Assembly: GCA_964626965.1 (NCBI GenBank)
Contig: CAZVHB010000002.1
Coordinates: forward strand, 1 to 64,000
DNA: 64,000 nucleotides
Direction: 5' to 3'
Source: CAZEPT01 sp964626965
Lineage (GTDB): Bacteria > Patescibacteriota > Minisyncoccia > Phycocordibacterales > UBA9973
Position numbers and translations under genes: made by a program. The notes below the pieces were generated by a model. It was not told the origin of the DNA and did not search any database. It saw only the letters and a list, made by a program, of their open reading frames with translations. Positions 56,420 to 64,000 of this stretch are shown in pieces. How positions within the stretch are numbered: position 1 is the stretch's first letter; each line of letters opens with the position of its first letter.

Positions 56420-57793
56420 TTATTTACTTTCTCCTACTTGGTCGATAGATCCTTTCATGTAGAATTCTGATTCTGGTTTATGATCGTGCTTTCCTTCGAG
56501 TATCTCTTTAAATGATCGAATTGTATCAGCGAGTGTCACATATTGACCAGGGGCACCAGTAAATTGTTCAGCAACGAAGAATGGTTGTGACAAGAATTTT
56601 TGTACTTTACGAGCACGGGTCACGAGAGATTTATCTTCCTCTGAGAGTTCTTCCATACCGAGGATAGCAATGATGTCTTGTAGATCCTTGTATCGTTGTA
56701 GTACACGCTGTACTTCACGAGCTGTTTCGTAGTGATCTTTTCCAACAATATTTGGGTCGAGAATTGTAGATGATGAATCGAGTGGATCCACAGCTGGATA
56801 AATACCAATTTCTGAAAGTGAACGATTAAGTGTCACAGTAGAGTCAAGGTGAGCAAATGTTGTCGCTGGTGCTGGGTCAGTAAGGTCGTCCGCCGGCACG
56901 TACACAGCCTGGATAGAGGTAACAGAACCTTTGTCAGTTGACGTAATACGTTCTTGGAGGTTTCCCATTTCTGATGCGAGTGTTGGTTGGTATCCTACAG
57001 CTGATGGAATACGCCCCAAGAGTGCTGATACTTCAGATCCAGCTTGAGTAAAACGGAAAATATTATCAACAAAGAGAAGCACATCCTTACCTTCTTGGTC
57101 ACGAAAATGCTCTGCCATAGTAAGTCCAGTAAGCGCCACACGGAGACGTGCACCTGGTGGCTCGTTCATTTGACCGAACACCATGGCAACTTTATCAATA
57201 ACACCAGAATCCTTCATTTCATGCCAGAGGTCGTTTCCTTCACGAGTACGCTCTCCTACCCCAGCAAACACTGAATACCCCCCGTGATTTGATGCAATAT
57301 TATGAATGAGCTCTTGAATGACCACAGTCTTTCCTACTCCTGCACCTCCAAAAAGTCCCACCTTCCCTCCTTTTACAATAGGACAGATCAGGTCGATAAC
57401 TTTAATACCAGTTTCGAGAATTTCAATTTTGGTTGATTGTTCTACATATTCTGGTGCATTTCTATGAATAGGTAATTTTGAACTTTGATCAACTTTTTTT
57501 CCATCATCAATAGCTTCACCAAGAACATTGAAAATACGTCCAAGTGTTGCTTCACCCACTGGAACCATAATAGGTGCCCCTGTGTCTATTACTTCCATAC
57601 CTCGAGATAGTCCATCTGTGGTATCCATAGCAATAGTTCGAACCATGTTTTCACCTGAGTGGTATTCTACTTCGAGAATAATATCTTTCTCACCGTTTTT
57701 TACAATCAATGCATTGTAAATTGCTGGAAGGTTTCCTTCACTAAACTCGACATCCACAACTGGACCAATGATTTGTTTTATTTTTCCGTTCAT
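56420..57793 (-). CDS. atpD: F-type ATP synthase subunit beta
   Basis: The catalytic subunit of F1. It has Walker A GGAGVGKT with VVIQELI, GERTREGNDLWHEM, ALTGLTMAEHFRDQEGKDVLLFVDNIFRFTQAGSEVSALLGR and the DELSEEDK-type motif MEELSEEDK. At 457 aa it is normal length. Confidence 0.98.
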   Translation of the reverse strand: MNGKIKQIIGPVVDVEFSEGNLPAIYNALIVKNGEKDIILEVEYHSGENMVRTIAMDTTDGLSRGMEVIDTGAPIMVPVGEATLGRIFNVLGEAIDDGKKVDQSSKLPIHRNAPEYVEQSTKIEILETGIKVIDLICPIVKGGKVGLFGGAGVGKTVVIQELIHNIASNHGGYSVFAGVGERTREGNDLWHEMKDSGVIDKVAMVFGQMNEPPGARLRVALTGLTMAEHFRDQEGKDVLLFVDNIFRFTQAGSEVSALLGRIPSAVGYQPTLASEMGNLQERITSTDKGSVTSIQAVYVPADDLTDPAPATTFAHLDSTVTLNRSLSEIGIYPAVDPLDSSSTILDPNIVGKDHYETAREVQRVLQRYKDLQDIIAILGMEELSEEDKSLVTRARKVQKFLSQPFFVAEQFTGAPGQYVTLADTIRSFKEILEGKHDHKPESEFYMKGSIDQVGESK

Positions 57794-57826
57794 ATATGTT
57801 TCTTATAATTTTTAATAATTAATCTA

Positions 57827-58690
57827 CTAACTGACACTTGCCATTCCGGCGCTAATTTCTGATATTTCCTTGGTGATATTTGCTTGTCTTGCTTTGTTGA
57901 AGCTCACAGTCAAATCATCTATCATCTCTCCTGCGGCATCAGTTGCATTACGCATTGCGAGCATTCGGGCTGATTGTTCTGAAGCGAGTGATTCAAGTAT
58001 CATTTGGTATACCCAGACACGCATGATTTTATCTTGAAGGACGGGAACAATGTCAGTATATGATGGTTCAAAAACGAAATCTATTGCTTCTTGTTTTACT
58101 TCATTCTCATTATCTACATCAAGCTTAAAAGGAAGGAGTTGTCTGAGATTTGGTTTTTGCGAAAGTGCTGATATGTAGTCTGTGTACTGAACTTGAACTC
58201 TGTCATATCTATTTGTTTGGAATTGTGTCACCAAGAAATCAACTATTGGCATCACTTCAGACAAGAGCACTGTCTCACCAACATCAAATGTAGCGACAAC
58301 CTGCTGACCTGTTCTTCGCATTGCATGGTCCCCCTTGCGACCAATAGTCACAAAATCAATAGCAACACCGTCATCTTCTTTTATACGTTTGATAACGTTT
58401 CTGATCACTTGGGCATTATATGCACCACAGAGACCTTTGTTGGACGTAATGAGTACAATGAGTTCCCTATTTTTCACAAGCACTTTATCAGCTGGATTAC
58501 TGTCTGTTGTATTATTTGATAATAAGCTACGGAGAATATTCCATGAGTACTGTGCATACACACGTGAATCCAATGTTTTAGCGACAGCTTTTTTCATCTT
58601 CGAAGCAGCCACCAGCTCCATCGCTTTGGTGATTTTTTTCGTGTTCTTCACACTCTTTATTCTTTGTTTTATTTCTTTTCCTGATGCCAT
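57827..58690 (-). CDS. atpG: F-type ATP synthase subunit gamma
   Basis: The rotor shaft. The N-terminal helix KEIKQRIKSVKNTKKITKAMELVAASKMKKA and the C-terminal helix SEQSARMLAMRNATDAAGEMIDDLTVSFNKARQANITKEISEI are diagnostic. At 287 aa it is normal length. Confidence 0.96.
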   Translation of the reverse strand: MASGKEIKQRIKSVKNTKKITKAMELVAASKMKKAVAKTLDSRVYAQYSWNILRSLLSNNTTDSNPADKVLVKNRELIVLITSNKGLCGAYNAQVIRNVIKRIKEDDGVAIDFVTIGRKGDHAMRRTGQQVVATFDVGETVLLSEVMPIVDFLVTQFQTNRYDRVQVQYTDYISALSQKPNLRQLLPFKLDVDNENEVKQEAIDFVFEPSYTDIVPVLQDKIMRVWVYQMILESLASEQSARMLAMRNATDAAGEMIDDLTVSFNKARQANITKEISEISAGMASVS

Positions 58691-58713
58691 GTTTTTAGTT
58701 AGTAGTTAGAAAA

Positions 58714-60216
58714 TTATTTACTCAAAAACCCTTCTTTAAACTCAACAATTAATTTCTTGAGTAACGCTTCGCTGTCATCTGACCACATTCCTTTTTCAGT
58801 CACTTCTTTGATAAATGGTTCACCATGTGATTCCACATATGAAATAAGTTCTGTTTCGAATGTTTTGAGTTCAGGGATTTTTATTCCATCGAGATATCCT
58901 TTTGAAAGTGCATAGAGAGAAATAACCTGATCAACGACAGTGATCGGCGTATATTGTGTTTGTTTCAATAATTCAACTGCGCATTTTCCACGTTCGAGTT
59001 GGCGTTTTGTACCTTCATCGAGATCAGAACCGAATGCAGAAAACGCTTCGAGTTCTCGAAACTGTGCAAGGTCGAGTTTGAGTGTCCCAGAAACTTTTTT
59101 CATGGCTTTGATTTGCGCATTTCCTCCAACACGAGAAACAGAGAGTCCGACGTTAACCGCAGGACGAATACCTTTATAAAAGAGATCAGTTTCTAAGAAT
59201 ATTTGTCCATCAGTAATAGAAATCACATTTGTTGGAATGTACGCTGACACGTCACCTGCTTGGGTTTCGATAATAGGCAGTGCAGTGATAGATCCGCCAC
59301 CGTATTCTTTGTTTTTTCGGCATGCACGTTCAAGAAGTCGTGAGTGAAGGTAAAAGACATCTCCTGGGTACGCTTCACGTCCTGGTGGACGACGAAGAAG
59401 GAGTGAGATTTCTCGATACGCAACAGCATGTTTTGAAAGATCATCATAAATAATGAGCACATCCTGACCTTTATCCATAAAATATTCAGCAATAGTCACA
59501 CCAGCATACGGTGCGATATATTGGAGCGCAGCAGGATCAGATGCACCCGCAGAAACAATCACTGTGTATTCCATTGCTCCACCTGCTTCTAGACGATTTT
59601 GTAGTTGACGTAATTTTGAATCTTTTTGACCAATAGAGACGTAGACACAAGTCATGTTCTGACCTTTTTGGTTGAGAATCGTATCTATTGCAATAGCAGT
59701 CTTTCCTGTCTGACGATCACCAATGATGAGCTCACGTTGTCCGCGACCGATTGGGATGAGTGCGTCGATTGCCTTGATACCTGTTTGCATTGGTTGGTCA
59801 ACTGACTGTCTCGTCACAACACCTGATGCAACACGTTCGATAGGATATTGAGTAGATGACTTAACATCACCTTTTCCGTCTATCGCATTACCAAGTGGAT
59901 CAACAACACGACCAATCAGTGCTTCACCAACACCGATTTCAAGAATACGACCTGTTTTTTTAACTTCACTTCCCTCTTTGATACCTTCTGTACTACCGAG
60001 CATAATGACACCAACACTATCTTCCTGAAGGTTAAGTGCAACACCGATCTTATCATCAATAGTAACCATTTCTGATGCTTTAATATCAGAAAGTCCAGAA
60101 ACTCGCACAATACCGTCAAAAACTTCAGTTACATAACCTATTTTTTCAACACTTGGGACACTTTTGAAACTTGCGATTTCCTTTTTTAAATTTTCTAAAA
60201 TTATATCTTTTTGCAT
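58714..60216 (-). CDS. atpA: F-type ATP synthase subunit alpha
   Basis: The non-catalytic nucleotide-binding subunit of F1. It has Walker A GDRQTGKT, VYVSIGQKDSKLRQL, the loop ALPIIETQAGDVSAYIPTNVISITDGQIFLE and PAVNVGLSVSRVGG. At 500 aa it is normal length. Confidence 0.98.
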   Translation of the reverse strand: MQKDIILENLKKEIASFKSVPSVEKIGYVTEVFDGIVRVSGLSDIKASEMVTIDDKIGVALNLQEDSVGVIMLGSTEGIKEGSEVKKTGRILEIGVGEALIGRVVDPLGNAIDGKGDVKSSTQYPIERVASGVVTRQSVDQPMQTGIKAIDALIPIGRGQRELIIGDRQTGKTAIAIDTILNQKGQNMTCVYVSIGQKDSKLRQLQNRLEAGGAMEYTVIVSAGASDPAALQYIAPYAGVTIAEYFMDKGQDVLIIYDDLSKHAVAYREISLLLRRPPGREAYPGDVFYLHSRLLERACRKNKEYGGGSITALPIIETQAGDVSAYIPTNVISITDGQIFLETDLFYKGIRPAVNVGLSVSRVGGNAQIKAMKKVSGTLKLDLAQFRELEAFSAFGSDLDEGTKRQLERGKCAVELLKQTQYTPITVVDQVISLYALSKGYLDGIKIPELKTFETELISYVESHGEPFIKEVTEKGMWSDDSEALLKKLIVEFKEGFLSK

Positions 60217-60222
60217 CGTTCT

Positions 60223-60636
60223 TTATGTTATTACTTGTAATTTTCGTGCGAGTTGCACAAGTTTGTTTTTTACTGTTGCGTCATATACTTCTTCTCCAAT
60301 TTTTAATTTCATTCCACCAAGAATAGATTCGTCTACTTGTTCAGTAATTATAACACCATCTGCTGAATACATCTTTTTAAGAGTCTCGGTCAAGAGTGTC
60401 TTTGTTTCGTCAGTCATTTTTTCTTGTACAGTGACTTCTACTTTGATAATCCCTTGTTCTTTGTCGAGTAAATCTTTCAACACAGAAATAATACCTTCTG
60501 AATAATTGAGCGCTTTTTTTTCAGAAAGAACCTTGACGAGAGAAGTAAGCACATGAGCTTCTTCTTCTGTTGTAGTTGATTTTAACAAAGCATCATGAAC
60601 TTCGTGTGCAATTTTTTTTTCAAATTCTGTATTCAT
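60223..60636 (-). CDS. atpH: F-type ATP synthase subunit delta, short
   Basis: The OSCP-like peripheral stalk subunit. At 137 aa it is shorter than the usual ~175; the C-terminal segment SILGGMKLKIGEEVYDATVKNKLVQLARKL is the conserved delta signature. The assignment rests on that and on operon position between atpF and atpA. Confidence 0.85.
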   Translation of the reverse strand: MNTEFEKKIAHEVHDALLKSTTTEEEAHVLTSLVKVLSEKKALNYSEGIISVLKDLLDKEQGIIKVEVTVQEKMTDETKTLLTETLKKMYSADGVIITEQVDESILGGMKLKIGEEVYDATVKNKLVQLARKLQVIT

Positions 60637-60637
60637 A

Positions 60638-61129
60638 CTATTTCTTCAAATTTGCAATAGTTTTTTGTATCATTTCAGGATTTACTTTTGTTTCTCCTAT
60701 TACTTTTTCTGTTGCGGAAATAACCAACTCTGCAATATCTTTCTGCATTTGGTCCATGATTTTATTCTTTTCTTGTTCTATTGAGCGTTTACCATCATCT
60801 ATCATTTTCTCAACTTCTTTTTCTGCGTTGTTGACGATCTCAACTCTTTTTTCCTCCGCAACTTTTTTCATCTCTGTAATGAGATCATGAGCCTCTGCTC
60901 TTCCTTTTGAAACCTCTTCATCATGTGCAGTCTCTGCTTCTTTCAAGAGAATCGCATTTTTTTGTGCGTCAGAAAGACTTTGTTCTATAATTGCTTTTCT
61001 ATCTTTGAGAGTCTTAGAGAGTGGACGTATAACAAACCAAAAAAGAACTCCGAATACAATACCGAAATTTACGATCTGTGCGACCATTAATTTCCAATCT
61101 ATGTGAAATGTTCCTATAAGTGCTTCCAT
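60638..61129 (-). CDS. atpF: F-type ATP synthase subunit b
   Basis: The peripheral stalk: one N-terminal membrane helix (about 14-32, VAQIVNFGIVFGVLFWFVI) followed by a long Ala/Glu/Lys-rich helix. At 163 aa it is normal length. It is followed by atpH after 1 nt. Confidence 0.94.
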   Translation of the reverse strand: MEALIGTFHIDWKLMVAQIVNFGIVFGVLFWFVIRPLSKTLKDRKAIIEQSLSDAQKNAILLKEAETAHDEEVSKGRAEAHDLITEMKKVAEEKRVEIVNNAEKEVEKMIDDGKRSIEQEKNKIMDQMQKDIAELVISATEKVIGETKVNPEMIQKTIANLKK

Positions 61130-61171
61130 ATGTATGTAAATTATGTTTCTACTAATTGTCTATCCAGAATG

Positions 61172-61195
61172 CAAGAGAGAAGCGCTTCTCTCTTG
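61172..61195. promoter_or_regulatory. Perfect 24-bp palindrome between atpE and atpF
   Basis: CAAGAGAGAAGC / GCTTCTCTCTTG with no loop and no T-run, in the 85-bp spacer after atpE. In RNA it would form a stem that may protect the atpE message or set the level of downstream genes. Confidence 0.6.
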
Positions 61196-61214
61196 TTTCT
61201 AGATGGACACACTA

Positions 61215-61433
61215 CTATTTGATTGAGAATGCAATCACGAGTGCATAAATTGCAATCGCTTCAGCGAACGCTGATGCCAAAAGCATAGGCACGAGTATTT
61301 TACTTGCTGCTTCTGGGTTTCGTCCGATAGATTCCATAGCTTTAGCACCGATTAAACCGATACCAATAGCAGGACCAATAGCACCGAGACCAATAGCAAT
61401 AGCTTTTGCAAGTGGGATAATATTAAATTCCAT
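61215..61433 (-). CDS. atpE: F-type ATP synthase subunit c
   Basis: The membrane rotor proteolipid: two helices joined by the polar loop GRNPEA. The ion-binding carboxylate is Glu58 in SAFAEAIAIYALV. The sodium-type ligands are missing (Ile replaces Gln in GIG, Ala follows the Glu where Na+ enzymes have Ser), so proton coupling is expected. 72 aa. Confidence 0.96.
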   Translation of the reverse strand: MEFNIIPLAKAIAIGLGAIGPAIGIGLIGAKAMESIGRNPEAASKILVPMLLASAFAEAIAIYALVIAFSIK

Positions 61434-61484
61434 ATACTGTTACTCTTTAACTAATAAAATGACCTTGTAATGTGGATCCATATA

Positions 61485-61545
61485 GTGGATCTTCAGTCCA
61501 CACAATAAGAACATAAAGTTAAAATTGCATGGACAGAAGATCCAC
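61485..61545. promoter_or_regulatory. Hairpin in the atpB-atpE spacer
   Basis: GTGGATCTTCAGTCC (61485-61499) pairs with GGACAGAAGATCCAC (61531-61545), 14 of 15 bp, in the 116-bp spacer upstream of atpE on the minus strand. Smaller nested repeats (GTGGATCCA, TCCACCAAACTAGTGGA) overlap it and reach the atpB stop. Confidence 0.6.
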
Positions 61546-61549
61546 CAAA

Positions 61550-62527
61550 CTAGTGGACTACTTCTGCGTGTATTTTATGATGTCCCTCTTCGTGATGTTC
61601 TTCATCATGATCGTGTGAAGCAATAGTAAAGTACACCAGCGTCAACATAGAGAAGATGAGCGCTTGAATAATACCAACAATTACTTCAAGAAATAGAAAT
61701 GGGATTGGTACAAAATACGCAACGAGTGTCGACATAGACACGAGCAATACTTCACCTGCAAAAATGTTTCCAAAGAGACGGAATGAAAGTGATGCAATTT
61801 TTGCAATTTCACCAATAAACTCTAGAACACCAACGAAAAATTTGATTGGACCAACAATTGCTCCTGTTGGTTCTTTTTTAATATTCTTTGCACTCTTACC
61901 AACTGCTCGTATGTTGAAATATTTATTAAATGTCTTCCAGCCACCAATCGCAAAAACTCCAAAAATATTTGAACCAATAACAGCCATGAGACCCAAAGCA
62001 AGTGTTGTGTTTATATCTGCTGTACCTCCACGAATAAATGGTACAAACATCTGATGTCCATCATGTATTTGTATTACCCCAATAGCAGTTAGAGGTAAAA
62101 GACCGAGCCAGTTATTGAGTAGTACGAAGAAAAAAATAGAAAACGCAAGAGGAAATATCTTTTCTGATAATTTTCTACTATTGGTTACTTGATCGCACAA
62201 ATTATATCCCCCCTCAAGAATCAGTTCGAATGTTTGTTGAAGTTTACCAGGAACTTTCTTGATATTTCTTTTGATAGAAATAGAAAGAATCACAATAATA
62301 ATTACTGCAACCCAACTGGTGATGAGTGAATTAGTAATAGGAAAAAGATCATTTTTGAAAACTGGTTCAGCAAAAAGAGTTGGGGTTTTATCCAGGGTGT
62401 GCTCACTTGTTGTTGTGTGAGAGACATCAACACTCGTGTGATCAGTTCCTGCAGGAGTTACTGCTAACTTCTCACCAGTAATCGGATCAAAGAGTGTTTC
62501 TGTTGTGTTTATTATTTCAGTGCTCAT
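61550..62527 (-). CDS. atpB: F-type ATP synthase subunit a
   Basis: The stator channel of FO with five or six membrane helices. The essential Arg lies in KIASLSFRLFGNIFAGEVLL, and helix 5 is LEVIVGIIQALIFSMLTLVYFTIA. The N-terminus carries an extra hydrophilic ~60 residues and the C-terminus is His-rich (DHDEEHHEEGHHKIHAE). At 325 aa it is longer than E. coli subunit a. Confidence 0.95.
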   Translation of the reverse strand: MSTEIINTTETLFDPITGEKLAVTPAGTDHTSVDVSHTTTSEHTLDKTPTLFAEPVFKNDLFPITNSLITSWVAVIIIVILSISIKRNIKKVPGKLQQTFELILEGGYNLCDQVTNSRKLSEKIFPLAFSIFFFVLLNNWLGLLPLTAIGVIQIHDGHQMFVPFIRGGTADINTTLALGLMAVIGSNIFGVFAIGGWKTFNKYFNIRAVGKSAKNIKKEPTGAIVGPIKFFVGVLEFIGEIAKIASLSFRLFGNIFAGEVLLVSMSTLVAYFVPIPFLFLEVIVGIIQALIFSMLTLVYFTIASHDHDEEHHEEGHHKIHAEVVH

Positions 62528-62528
62528 A

Positions 62529-62816
62529 TTAATTATTTTTAGTATTATCAGTTATTTGTTCGTGACCATGATCAGGGTGTAGCTCGTGATCTATTTCTTC
62601 TTCATACTTCTTACCATCCTTTACCATATGGTATACAGAAAAGAGAAAGAGTACTCCTGTCAAAATAATCTCGATCCACGGAGATGTATCAAATTTTTCG
62701 TCTAGAAAATCCCCGAGGATGACTCCTAAAAGAATTGGCCCAACAATCCATGCTGATATCTTAAAAAAAGACATCAGGGGGTCGTGCCACCATGGTTTTA
62801 TTGTATCTTCTTCCAT
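62529..62816 (-). CDS. AtpZ/AtpI-like ATP synthase accessory membrane protein
   Basis: A 95-aa protein with two membrane helices (about 17-34 and 47-64, WIVGPILLGVILGDFLDEKFDTSPWIEIILTGVLFLFSVYHM), the usual layout of AtpZ/AtpI proteins at the head of atp operons, which help c-ring assembly or carry Mg/Ca. The His/Asp-rich tail (DHELHPDHGHEQ) may bind metal. It precedes atpB by 1 nt. The start is ATG 62816. Confidence 0.8.
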   Translation of the reverse strand: MEEDTIKPWWHDPLMSFFKISAWIVGPILLGVILGDFLDEKFDTSPWIEIILTGVLFLFSVYHMVKDGKKYEEEIDHELHPDHGHEQITDNTKNN

Positions 62817-62850
62817 ATTTTTTTTGTTTACTTCATCTGAGTAAACTTTG

Positions 62851-62891
62851 TGCATATACTTGGAATCGGACCAAGGACCTCTGTCTTATCA
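62851..62891 (-). repeat. tRNA-Ile 3' half, outer copy
   Basis: Anticodon loop to discriminator of a tRNA-Ile, with acceptor strand TATATGC. It pairs with GCGTATA of the 5' half at 63208-63236, so the two halves together make a full tRNA-Ile(GAT) cloverleaf split in the anticodon loop. Confidence 0.8.
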
Positions 62892-62932
62892 TTAGCAACA
62901 AGCTTCTAAATAAGAATTAATACTTACCCTTG

Positions 62933-62962
62933 TGCGTGTACTTGGAATCGGACCAAGGACCT
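62933..62962 (-). repeat. tRNA-Ile 3' fragment, inner copy
   Basis: The T-arm and acceptor strand (TACACGC) identical to the intact tRNA-Ile, with the anticodon stem lost. Its partner is the 5' half at 63113-63141. Confidence 0.8.
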
Positions 62963-62991
62963 TCTCAGGCCAGAAATTTTTAAACTCTTTG

Positions 62992-63063
62992 TGCGTGTAC
63001 TTGGAATCGGACCAAGGACCTCTGTCTTATCAGGACAGCGTTCTACCACTGAACTATACACGC
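62992..63063 (-). tRNA. tRNA-Ile (anticodon GAT)
   Basis: A complete 72-nt cloverleaf: acceptor GCGTGTA/TACACGC, D-arm GTTC/GAAC, anticodon stem-loop CTGTC CTGATAA GACAG, T-arm CTTGG TCCGATT CCAAG, discriminator A. CCA is not encoded. It sits at the centre of two nested, split copies of itself. Confidence 0.93.
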
Positions 63064-63112
63064 ACAAAGTTTTCAAAAATTTCTGGCAAACAAAATATGG
63101 ATATATTTTGTC

Positions 63113-63141
63113 ACAGCGTTCTACCACTGAACTATACACGC
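63113..63141 (-). repeat. tRNA-Ile 5' half, inner copy
   Basis: GCGTGTATAGTTCAGTGGTA and on, to the anticodon stem, identical to the intact tRNA, then diverging into a perfect hairpin ACAAAATAT-ATCC-ATATTTTGT. Confidence 0.8.
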
Positions 63142-63207
63142 ACGAGAGCAACTATCGATTTATTCTTATTTAGAATGATCGAACCAATGTAAACCTATTT
63201 TACAAGA

Positions 63208-63236
63208 ACAGTATTCTACCACTGAACTATATACGC
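63208..63236 (-). repeat. tRNA-Ile 5' half, outer copy
   Basis: GCGTATATAGTTCAGTGGTA then GAATACTGTT; the acceptor has changes that are compensated in the outer 3' half. Downstream of it the sequence resembles a decayed tRNA 3' half (TTGGTTCGATC). Confidence 0.8.
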
Positions 63237-63238
63237 AA

Positions 63239-63270
63239 ATTTGTAGATTTTCTTTAAAAAATCTACAAAT
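63239..63270. terminator. Hairpin beside the tRNA-Ile array
   Basis: The stem ATTTGTAGATTTT / AAAATCTACAAAT (63239-63251 / 63258-63270) with loop CTTTAA. Confidence 0.5.
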
Positions 63271-63311
63271 AATATAACAAAATTAAGCTTTTTGTGCAAG
63301 AAAAGGGCAAA

Positions 63312-63350
63312 AAAACAGGGCGCAGGCAAAGCCTGCGCCCTGTTTTACCT
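63312..63350 (-). terminator. Terminator downstream of dnaJ
   Basis: A perfect 16-bp stem AAAACAGGGCGCAGGC / GCCTGCGCCCTGTTTT (63312-63327 / 63331-63346) with an AAA loop and A/T tracts. Confidence 0.85.
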
Positions 63351-63384
63351 TCTTTTATCATTAAGTATGTATAATTTAGAATTT

Positions 63385-64000
63385 TTACAGGCCTTCTTTT
63401 TGGAGTTCTTCTATGAGCCCTTTCTCTTTTTTACCTAATTTCTGTGGAATAGTGATCTTTATTGGTATAAGTAAATCCCCTCTTTTATGATGCGCAGATG
63501 GCACACCTTGTTCTTTTACACGTAAAACTTCACCATGAGTAATACCAGCGGGAATTTTTACGGTGAGTGGTTTCCCGTCAACTGTCTCTATTTTATATTC
63601 AGCTCCGAGTAATGCTTCGGTCAGCTTAATCGAGAGTGGATAAATAAGATGTGTTCCCTCTCTTTTGAAAATCTTATGAGGTGTAACATTGATACGAATA
63701 TAGAGATCCCCACTTTGCCCACGTTGCACTGCTTCACCTTGCCCCACCATACGAAGTGTCTCTCCATGAGCGATACCTTCGGGTATTGCAACTTTTATCG
63801 CTTCTTGTTTTTTATAGACACCTTTTCCTTTACAGGTAATACACACTTCATCAGGTATTTCACCGAGTCCGTGACATAGAGTACACGTACGAGTTGTGCT
63901 CATTACACCGATAATCGTCTGGCGATTTTCACGAATCGCACCTTGCCCATTACATGTTGTACATTTTTTTATCTTCGTATCTTTTTTTGCACCACTTCCG
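63385..64000 (-). CDS. dnaJ: Chaperone protein DnaJ, 3' part
   Basis: The C-terminal part of DnaJ (Hsp40), cut by the window edge. The frame runs to the end of the window. It contains three of the four zinc-binding repeats (CTTCNGQG, CTLCHGLG, CITCKGKG) and the substrate-binding beta domains (VAIPEGIAHGETLRMVGQGEAVQRGQSGDLYIRI, TVKIPAGITHGEVLRV). The J domain lies outside the window. The ATG at 63903 is internal, not the start. Confidence 0.93.
   Translation of the reverse strand, partial: GSGAKKDTKIKKCTTCNGQGAIRENRQTIIGVMSTTRTCTLCHGLGEIPDEVCITCKGKGVYKKQEAIKVAIPEGIAHGETLRMVGQGEAVQRGQSGDLYIRINVTPHKIFKREGTHLIYPLSIKLTEALLGAEYKIETVDGKPLTVKIPAGITHGEVLRVKEQGVPSAHHKRGDLLIPIKITIPQKLGKKEKGLIEELQKEGL

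Larger units (their letters stand above)
62904..63175. repeat. Nested complementary spacers of the tRNA-Ile array
   Basis: TTCTAAATAAGAATTAAT (62904-62921) is complementary to 63158-63175 (16 of 18). Inside it, GCCAGAAATTTTT and on (62970-62991) is complementary to 63065-63087, with the first 13 bases exact. Both pairs are centred on the intact tRNA-Ile. Confidence 0.8.

Noticed and set aside
62924..63192. Open frames with internal repeats (YSSVVERC, GPRTFSGQ)
   Set aside because: They are translations of the repeated tRNA-Ile fragments, not proteins.
1..64000. CRISPR arrays, insertion-sequence transposases, rRNA genes
   Set aside because: I looked for regularly spaced identical repeats, transposase motifs and rRNA sequence on both strands and found none in this window.

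Overview
The window is an AT-rich, gene-dense bacterial chromosome segment that looks like a member of the Patescibacteria/CPR, most likely a parcubacterium. This is an inference from several features. The proteins are short: IF-2 lacks its long N-terminus, AspRS has no GAD domain, and the Mur ligase lacks a full N-terminal domain. Carbon metabolism appears limited to the non-oxidative pentose phosphate pathway plus lower sugar kinase and aldolase steps. There are several small secreted proteins with peptidoglycan-binding domains, and many genes appear to be transcribed without a leader. The genetic code looks standard: TGA ends the Mur ligase gene (28126-28128) and the DUF4446 gene (35711-35713), both in ATGA overlaps.

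Layout. 1-9.6 kb: pentose phosphate genes (rpiB, rpe, split transketolase with a MazG-like gene between the halves), a PfkB kinase, class II aldolase and a GlcD-like oxidase. 9.9-19.3 kb: L25, L31, RF1, a coiled-coil lytic transglycosylase, a class II synthetase-like core protein, cysS-corA and an aldose epimerase. 19.8-23.7 kb: L21, recR-dnaB, trpS. 23.7-31.4 kb: a T-box leader followed by aspS-scpA-scpB-(small membrane protein)-murE-like-mraY-ftsW-murG. 31.6-38 kb: gltX, tRNA-Leu and tRNA-Cys, rbfA-infB-DUF4446, cysteine desulfurase. 38-47 kb: a ClpB/ClpC-type ATPase, a D-Ala-D-Ala carboxypeptidase, two large secreted proteins, tRNA-Tyr, alanine racemase, L33. 47-55.7 kb: tRNA-Trp, miaA, tRNA-Lys, engB, DoxX, L27, L9, ctpA, rsmI. 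55.9-62.8 kb: a complete F-type ATP synthase operon (minus strand). 62.8-64 kb: a nested tRNA-Ile array and the 3' part of dnaJ.

The most unusual content lies around the tRNA genes. Downstream of tRNA-Leu, tRNA-Tyr, tRNA-Lys and tRNA-Trp there is a related structured element. It has an inverted copy of the tRNA 3' half, split exactly at the acceptor/T-stem junction by a hairpin whose stem differs every time but whose six-base loop is always NCTGCN. A three-way-junction module with compensating base changes follows. tRNA-Ile sits inside two further split tRNA-Ile copies, nested like Russian dolls with complementary spacers. These look like one tRNA-directed element family or RNA system that I cannot name.

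Other repeats: six copies of a TCCGGA-type palindromic repeat, two with the same 37-nt insertion and one translated inside a signal peptide; two roughly 115-120 bp elements with ATCCCGTTAGAAG-type ends that stop flush at start codons; and a 60-bp perfect palindrome. Two runs of ten N (44462-44471, 55857-55866) mark assembly gaps flanked by unreliable G/C homopolymers.
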